Positions 60,001 to 64,000 of a DNA stretch of 64,000 nt are shown here, one piece after another. The position numbers and the translations under genes are program-made. This DNA is from Cristatella mucedo (taxonomy: Eukaryota; Bryozoa; Phylactolaemata; Cristatellidae): contig WPIO01000033.1 in assembly GCA_009760855.2 (NCBI GenBank), positions 4,007,001 to 4,071,000 on the forward strand. Reading direction: 5' to 3'. Below the pieces are notes generated by a model. It made no database searches. It was not told where the DNA came from and worked only from the letters and a program-made list of their open reading frames with translations. Numbering within the stretch: the first letter of the stretch is position 1; each line of letters opens with the position of its first letter.

Positions 60001-61868
60001 ATTAGTTGTCCTATCCTTTCACTTGAAGACTGCTGGTGTCGAAGCTTTTGCTTCGTAGGTCAAAAACCGTAGACTCAAAACTCCACAATTCTTACGAAAT
60101 TTGATCTCTCCTGCTGCCGGCTGTAGCACACCTTTCCAGATGTCCTGCGTTGCTACTTGCAGGCTATTCACTTCCTTGATTGCCGCCCTGACTCAGCTAT
60201 GCTTCTCACTTTCTCTTTGTTATGTGAGATTGAGTCTGATTTTGACCTTATGGATACAAAAAGCTGCTTAGGCTTTGAATGTGCGATAGAAAACTAGCTT
60301 ATTACCCACTTTGTTATTGTGGCTTTGTGGAGTTACAGACACAGATACATTAATTGCCTTTCAAAGGTTGGTTGGTCGTTAGTGTTTGCAACTATTCTCT
60401 CAAATCCTCTGCTAAATAGGACTAAACCATTGGAACGTATTGCCGTTCCAGTGATGCATGTTCTAGATGGTATGCGTTCAAGGAGGACTTTCAAGTCAAC
60501 ATTTCTAAGAAGGTTCCTATATATCACAGTGGTGCCGATTCTCTTTGGAGTGATTAGCTCTGAAATCTGACTGGAACTTGCTTGCTAGGTTTGATGTTTT
60601 GATGAAAGAGTTTGACTGGTCCATCGCTACTTGCTTGAGTGCCTTGGATAGGAATGGCTGAAGGTAGAATGAGCCAAAGTTATGTAGGTTCACGTGGTCT
60701 ACTGTTGAATTTGTAATGAGGGCTTTGGACACAAGTCCATTTGAAGGATGCATGAACAAATCCTGAAGCTAGGAGCATATTCATAATGTTAAGGTGGGCT
60801 TAAGCAAATAAGAGCCATTTCAAAAGGAGTAAAATAGATTGGTGGTCTAGAGGCCTAGTAGCCTTCCTAAGCTGTGAAATTAGGTAAGCAGGGGCCGGTG
60901 GGAAGGTGGCCATTGAAGAGAACTGGGAAAGGAGAGTGATGAGTCCAGGAGAGTTCACTTTAAGTCACCAGCTGACGTTGACCTGTATCGAAGCTTTGCA
61001 AATGACTTGCTGTAATGAAATGCAGCTAGACCATCAATCGAGCTGCACATATGGCCTAATCGTTAGTGTCAGATTCTTATCCCAGAGTTCCTAAATTCTG
61101 CTGTTGGTAGGAATTTTCATTTGTCAACGTATGCCAATCATAGACTATATTGCCTATGGCATTTGGGACTACACTGTAACCCGAAGAAGCCCCAAATTTG
61201 TAAGTGCTACCAGATATTTAGATGATGGCTAAACAGCACGAAGAGATATAGTAGCTTTAGAGAAACAGGACATGCGACCCATATATGTGAATTTTCTTTA
61301 TACGAATCTTGTAATATGTTAATAGTTCTATGAGCTCCTTCGTTCACAATCCTCGTGATTATCAAAGAGATTTGGTCCAGTGGTTAAGGTGCTCGCCCCG
61401 ACCAAGGCCTGGCTGAGGTCGGGGCTCGAGCCCTGAGGCATATGTGAAGCGCCTGAATAGAGATTAAGTTCTCTTGGGGCGCTATACAAATGAATTATTA
61501 TTTTTTTTATTTTATTCGGTTTTCTCTGTTATTTCATGTGCAAAAATATAGAGCCATTCATTTGTACTTTACTTTTGTACATGATGATGCACGTGCATCA
61601 TGTGGTCAAGCAATTTCTATGTCAGCTCACCTAAGGAAGTCGTGACATTCATGGGTTGGAGTCTTTTAAAGGAAACCGGTTACACTTGTATGAACATGGT
61701 CTTGTGGTAGTGATAGGTTGTCGTGCATGTTTTTCGAATATGTCTTACATTTTCAGGTCATCGCAAGCTTCATGGTACAAGTGCTTGAACTGCCTGCTTA
61801 ATATAAGCTATTCTGTAATTGAACCACATCTCGTAGAGCTATGGAAGCAGGCCTGGTTTCATTCAATG
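48046..61868 (+). CDS. URB2: URB2 (NPA2) nucleolar ribosome-biogenesis protein, 5' exons (partial)
   Basis: Nucleolar ARM/HEAT-type protein of early 60S pre-ribosome assembly. Exons: 48046-48064, 48160-48310, 48791-48845, 51024-51067, 51804-51899, 54431-54559, 54967-55094, 55292-55418, 56592-56656, 56907-57164, 61757-61868; about 394 codons, roughly the first quarter of the protein (human about 1520 aa). Start ATG at 48046 chosen because [19 protein letters not shown] aligns with the human N-terminus at equal length. Other matches to URB2: [74 protein letters not shown] and [11 protein letters not shown] … [15 protein letters not shown]. Phase is kept at all junctions except 51899/54431 (phase 2 meets phase 0): a small exon may be missing or there is a one-base error. 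A splice-flanked 54-nt segment at 62413-62466 could be a further exon, but shows no clear homology. The gene continues past the window. Confidence 0.9.
48374..48451. repeat. Tandem duplication, 40-bp period, URB2 intron 2
   Basis: GTTGTAGATTAGCGGCTTGG followed by TACGTTAGTSTGCGGAAG occurs twice (from 48374 and from 48414), differing at one or two bases. Confidence 0.9.
48990..49770 (-). mobile_element. Degenerate L2 LINE family-1 copy, URB2 intron 3
   Basis: AATAATAATAACAATATCTAAGC tail remnant near 48.98 kb, then CACATTAAGGACAGTTCAGA. Coding traces on the minus strand: [53 protein letters not shown] and [10 protein letters not shown]. Heavily mutated. Confidence 0.75.
50700..50840 (+). repeat. 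tRNA-derived SINE (type 2)
   Basis: GGGCCGATATAGCCCAGGAG, GTAAGGTGCTCGCTCTTAAC, GGTTGTGGGTTCGAATCCTG (perfect B box); the 3' half is diverged. Confidence 0.8.
51230..51530 (+). mobile_element. LINE family-2 3' end copy, plus orientation
   Basis: AAACTATGGAACTCGCTTCC and ACGATTCTTATGTGATGATA (end of the coding region), then GTTTGAGTGATTAATGGAAA, ATTCTCTAGCATTAAATGTG and CATGGCTTGGTG. It lies between URB2 exons 4 and 5. Confidence 0.7.
52920..53350 (-). mobile_element. LINE family-2 fragment, minus orientation
   Basis: GGTGGAAATGAGTTCCACAG, TCTAGGACTCGCATAGAAAA, GACCTTGTGGGTCAGAGTGA and GGTAGCCACCTCAGCTCTTC follow the order of the long family-2 copy, strongly decayed. Confidence 0.7.
53545..53890 (-). 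mobile_element. L2 LINE family-1 internal fragment
   Basis: CAGCCTTTTTGAAAGGTGCA, CTGAAGCTAAGGAATTATTT, GAGAGCTAGTAACCTTCTTA and GAAAGGATCGGTTGGTAAGG match the pre-RT region of the 13.6-15.8 kb copy (near 15.2-15.6 kb). Confidence 0.75.
55590..56265 (-). mobile_element. LINE family-3 fragment split by a SINE
   Basis: The tail part (55590-55732: AAGCTCTATCCAGGTGCTTT, GCAAGAGAAGTAATAGCATA, GTTAATGACTTTCACGG) and the coding part (about 55900-56265: CGAAGCCAGAAGCGAGTTCA, GATTTCAGTTTAGTGCAAGG) match the copy at 23.7-24.4 kb in the same order. They are separated by a type-2 SINE. Confidence 0.7.
55733..55893 (+). repeat. tRNA-derived SINE (type 2) nested in a LINE
   Basis: TACCGTGATAGCCCTGGAGG, TAAGGTGCTCGCTCTCCACG, GGTCTAGGGTTTGAATCATG (B box with changes), GTGGTGATAGCCATTAAGGC and tail GAAGCTGTTTAATCAGCTAA. 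Confidence 0.85.
57380..57950 (-). mobile_element. Degenerate L2 LINE family-1 3' fragment
   Basis: GCCTAAAGAGAACAAAATCTC tail relic, GATCACAGCATGCACAATTA, GGGAGCCAATGCAGGTCGGA and GTGGCATTCACGACAGAACC; matches family 1 in order. It is directly followed by a second copy. Confidence 0.75.
57955..59285 (-). mobile_element. L2 LINE family-1 copy, minus orientation, decayed
   Basis: TAA microsatellite (57957-57980), CCCTCAGAGAATTTAATCTC, then the usual order: [35 protein letters not shown] (YADD intact), [30 protein letters not shown] and [20 protein letters not shown]. Several frameshifts. It lies in the URB2 intron at 57.2-61.8 kb, antisense to the gene. Confidence 0.85.
59500..59690 (-). mobile_element. 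L2 LINE family-1 internal fragment
   Basis: TTTGCCCAGTACCGTAAAGT, GGGAAAGTTACCTGCC and AGGTAGGGATCAAAGCACCG, ACAACTGAGTGTCATCTACT: the segment around the YADD box, very short. Confidence 0.65.
59692..59845 (+). repeat. tRNA-derived SINE (type 2)
   Basis: AAAGGGGTAAGGTGCTTGAC, GATCGTGGATTGGAATCCTT (B box), GCGATGCGATAGCTACCTGG, tail TATAAAAATGAGGCTGTTGG, ATCAGCTTATA. It abuts the LINE fragment at its left. Confidence 0.8.
59985..60350 (+). mobile_element. LINE family-2 3' end copy, plus orientation
   Basis: CTCAGGTCCTCCATAGACAA, GCTATGCTTCTCACTTTCTC, AAGCTGCTTAGGCTTTGAAT, GTGGCTTTGTGGAGTTACAG and ACACAGATACATTAATTGCC. Confidence 0.8.
60430..60960 (-). mobile_element. L2 LINE family-1 internal fragment, minus orientation
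   Basis: GGAGTGATTAGCTCTGAAAT, CTGACTGGAACTTGCTTGCT, CTTGAGTGCCTTGGATAGGA and CTAGAGGCCTAGTAGCCTTC match the pre-RT and early RT region of family 1 in order. Confidence 0.75.
61370..61510 (+). repeat. tRNA-derived SINE (type 1), best preserved
   Basis: GATTTGGTCCAGTGGTTAAG and GTGCTCGCCCCGACC (A-box half), a CTGGCTGAGGTCGGGGCTCG, AGCCCTGAGG segment (B box), then the LINE-like tail GCGCCTGAATAGAGATTAAG, TTCTCTTGGGGCGCTATACA, AATGAATTATTA. Confidence 0.9.
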
Positions 61869-64000
61869 GTAGGTTGAAGAGGCTCTGTTATGTTTCTCAT
61901 GCATTCTAACATGCTTGAGAACTGAAGCATATTGATTCCCATTAAGACAATGTTACCGGTTTCATCCGTGTAAGAATTCATGGATGAGTAGCTAGCATTG
62001 CGTTTCGTATAATTTGGTCAACGTAAAGGTTGTATAGGTTAAATCTTCGTTTCGTCAATGTTTGGAGAGTCCGGAAGCTGAATTATCGGTCGACTGTAGG
62101 ATTTCCCAGCTTTGTCATTTGTTCAAGTGTTTTCATGCGTTAGTCACGTGTTATTTAGAACCACTTATAGATCCACATACCTTTGCTGTGATGCCTAGCA
62201 ATACCTCTCTCGTATTAGTTAAAGCAGGTTTGCAGAGCTTCTTGTTGTGCAGCTGGTCTGTTGCTGCTCTGATCAGGTCACCCTACACTCGTATACATTT
62301 AGTCGCGCAGTCCGGATCCTATATCCGTAGGGTTATTTTGCGAGTCGACTTCCTTTGCTAACTTTCTGTCCTAATGGCCTTGTCATTGTTGTTGCTCTTG
62401 TCAATTCCATAGGGTGGCTACTTATTGCAGCTTCCATCAAAGGCTTATTTGCACTATCTATTGTCTGTAAGTGAAATTTCAGGGGGTTTCGAATTGACTG
62501 CAGGATGCCATCTTGTTTGCTTTTCTCGGCCATATTTTTTTTTTAGCTTTTGCTGCTTGCACCATGCTGGTATCTCATTGCAGGTGCACTTTTAATATGT
62601 TAATGAGAAGCAATACTTGTGCATGGATTGAGTTAACTGGAAACTGTATAGCTGCATTACTGGTACATCCAGCCACGGTTTTCTGGAGACTGTATACGTT
62701 TAATACTCATGCCTTTTTGCTGACGAGTTACCATTTCGACGACCAATGCATGCTTCCTATAAATTTAAAAGACAGTATGCGTTAGCATGCTTGCACTTAA
62801 AGTAGTAGAATTTATACAAAACTAAGAACGTGCTGATATCCTATGGGTAGTGCCATGGATTCTGGACCATGAGGTCTCTGTTTCGAATCATGCTAGTATA
62901 CCTATAGTAATCCATCGGTATGCTGTTTTATTGCAGTAAAATGTATCCAAAATATGTTATAGATCAGACAAACGTTTCAATCTGCTCGATTGAAAATGAA
63001 TTTTGGGTAGTGGTGGTCGCTTTACATTAGCAGATGCTTCCGTAGAGGGAGGGGATGTGACTCACTTTTGCCGCTCGACAACTTACTTTAAAATTTGCAC
63101 AAGTGATGTGGCTACTGAAATTTTTTGTGAGTGCTGTGTTTATGCACTTATTGAGGTCGTTTACTGAGCCTATCTTTTAGCCTCTAATAGAAAGCTCGTC
63201 GGTCAGATAAATTGTGCTCGTTAAAGATTGCTTGAGCTTTATGGTTCACCGGCTCACCTTGCACGTGCTTTACAAGTTTACCAGAAAAGCTGATTTATAA
63301 TTTAGGGGCTGTGCTTAGAGGGGACCCTATCGAACTATTTTAGTCGTAGCAAGCATTGGAGTTTACTCAGTCTCTTAGCTAGGCTAGGAAAATGTGAAAC
63401 ACCGAACAAGGCCAAATCCCGAGTAATTGAACACTGTTTCTTTGCTTCTCTACCCCCTCCTGCTTGTTGCTTCCTCGTGGCTATATTTCCAGTGACTGTT
63501 CCAATTTATTTTCACTCAACCATTCTCCTTCCTTCTTCCTCTCCCCGTGTGCAATCGGGAATCGTGAACACTGCTGAGTATGAATGAGATACACTTTTCA
63601 CTGCTGAGAGCAAATTAGCAAAGAAGCTAAAACATTATATGATTTTATGCAGTCACTCGTATTACTAGTCCTTTCCCCTGTTATTATTACTATTGTGTAG
63701 TCCTTGCCATTTCGGATGAAGCTTGAGAATGGGCTTTTTTCGCATCACTTGTGTCCTTTCATTTTTTCATTTTTCCATCACTTGTTGTAATGAAGGTGCT
63801 TTTACTCTTATAAGAAATCAAGAGATTATTCAGATTCTTTATGTAGGGCCGGATTCTTATTTAACAGGGAGCGTTCAAATTGTCTTGATGGATTACCTGC
63901 AGGTTTAATTAATCTTTTGAGAAGCATCCATTGCCATTGAAAAACTTCTTGAGCCATTCCCCACGGTTTTAGATTAGGGAGGGCTTTCACATACAGTTAA
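61869..64000. other. URB2 intron region to the window end
   Basis: No URB2 exon with clear homology was found after 61868. A 54-nt segment at 62413-62466 has a good acceptor (CTTGTCAATTCCATAG) and donor (GTAAGT) but its reading (GGYLLQLPSKAYLHYLLS) does not clearly match URB2. No repeat copies recognised here. Confidence 0.4.

Noticed and set aside
62062-62361. 99-codon plus-strand frame as a URB2 exon
   Set aside because: The reading does not follow URB2 after [15 protein letters not shown] and lacks a convincing acceptor at its start.

Overview
The window is nuclear DNA from an animal. It carries four conserved metazoan genes with GT-AG introns, and the space between and inside them is filled with LINE (L2/CR1-like) and tRNA-derived SINE copies plus several DNA-transposon remnants. 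The DNA is AT-rich with intronic TAA/ATT microsatellites. I cannot name the phylum from the sequence; the L2-type LINEs and the repeat mix suggest an invertebrate rather than a mammal or bird.

Layout. (1) 720-3303, plus strand: the last three coding exons of DDX46/PRP5, a spliceosomal DEAD-box helicase whose 5' part lies before the window. (2) 3539-28703, minus strand: a complete nine-exon SLC25A38 gene (mitochondrial glycine carrier, 287 codons). It is stretched over 25 kb by transposons and meets DDX46 tail to tail, 235 bp between stop codons. (3) 28.7-37.7 kb: intergenic, with LINE and SINE copies and a 203-bp SPIN-like hAT element. (4) 37726-40406, minus strand: a complete six-exon RPL7 gene (245 aa) with a 5' TOP-like tract. 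(5) 40.4-48.0 kb: intergenic, holding a second LINE family, a pair of circularly permuted inverted repeats and a GC-richer segment of foreign appearance. (6) 48046-61868 and beyond, plus strand: the 5' exons of URB2 (NPA2), a nucleolar factor for 60S ribosome assembly. Its start is divergent from RPL7.

All exon boundaries were read by hand. Reading phase is continuous across every junction in SLC25A38 (864 nt) and RPL7 (738 nt), which strongly supports both models. In URB2 one junction (51899/54431) does not keep phase.

No new biochemical system is evident. The most interesting signals are in the repeats: a SPIN-like element with an 8-bp target duplication, a 740-bp inverted-repeat element nested in a SINE, a fold-back element built of a GATTCATCCAC motif, circularly permuted inverted 310-bp units, a solo-LTR-like insertion, and LINE/SINE pairs with a shared 3' stem.
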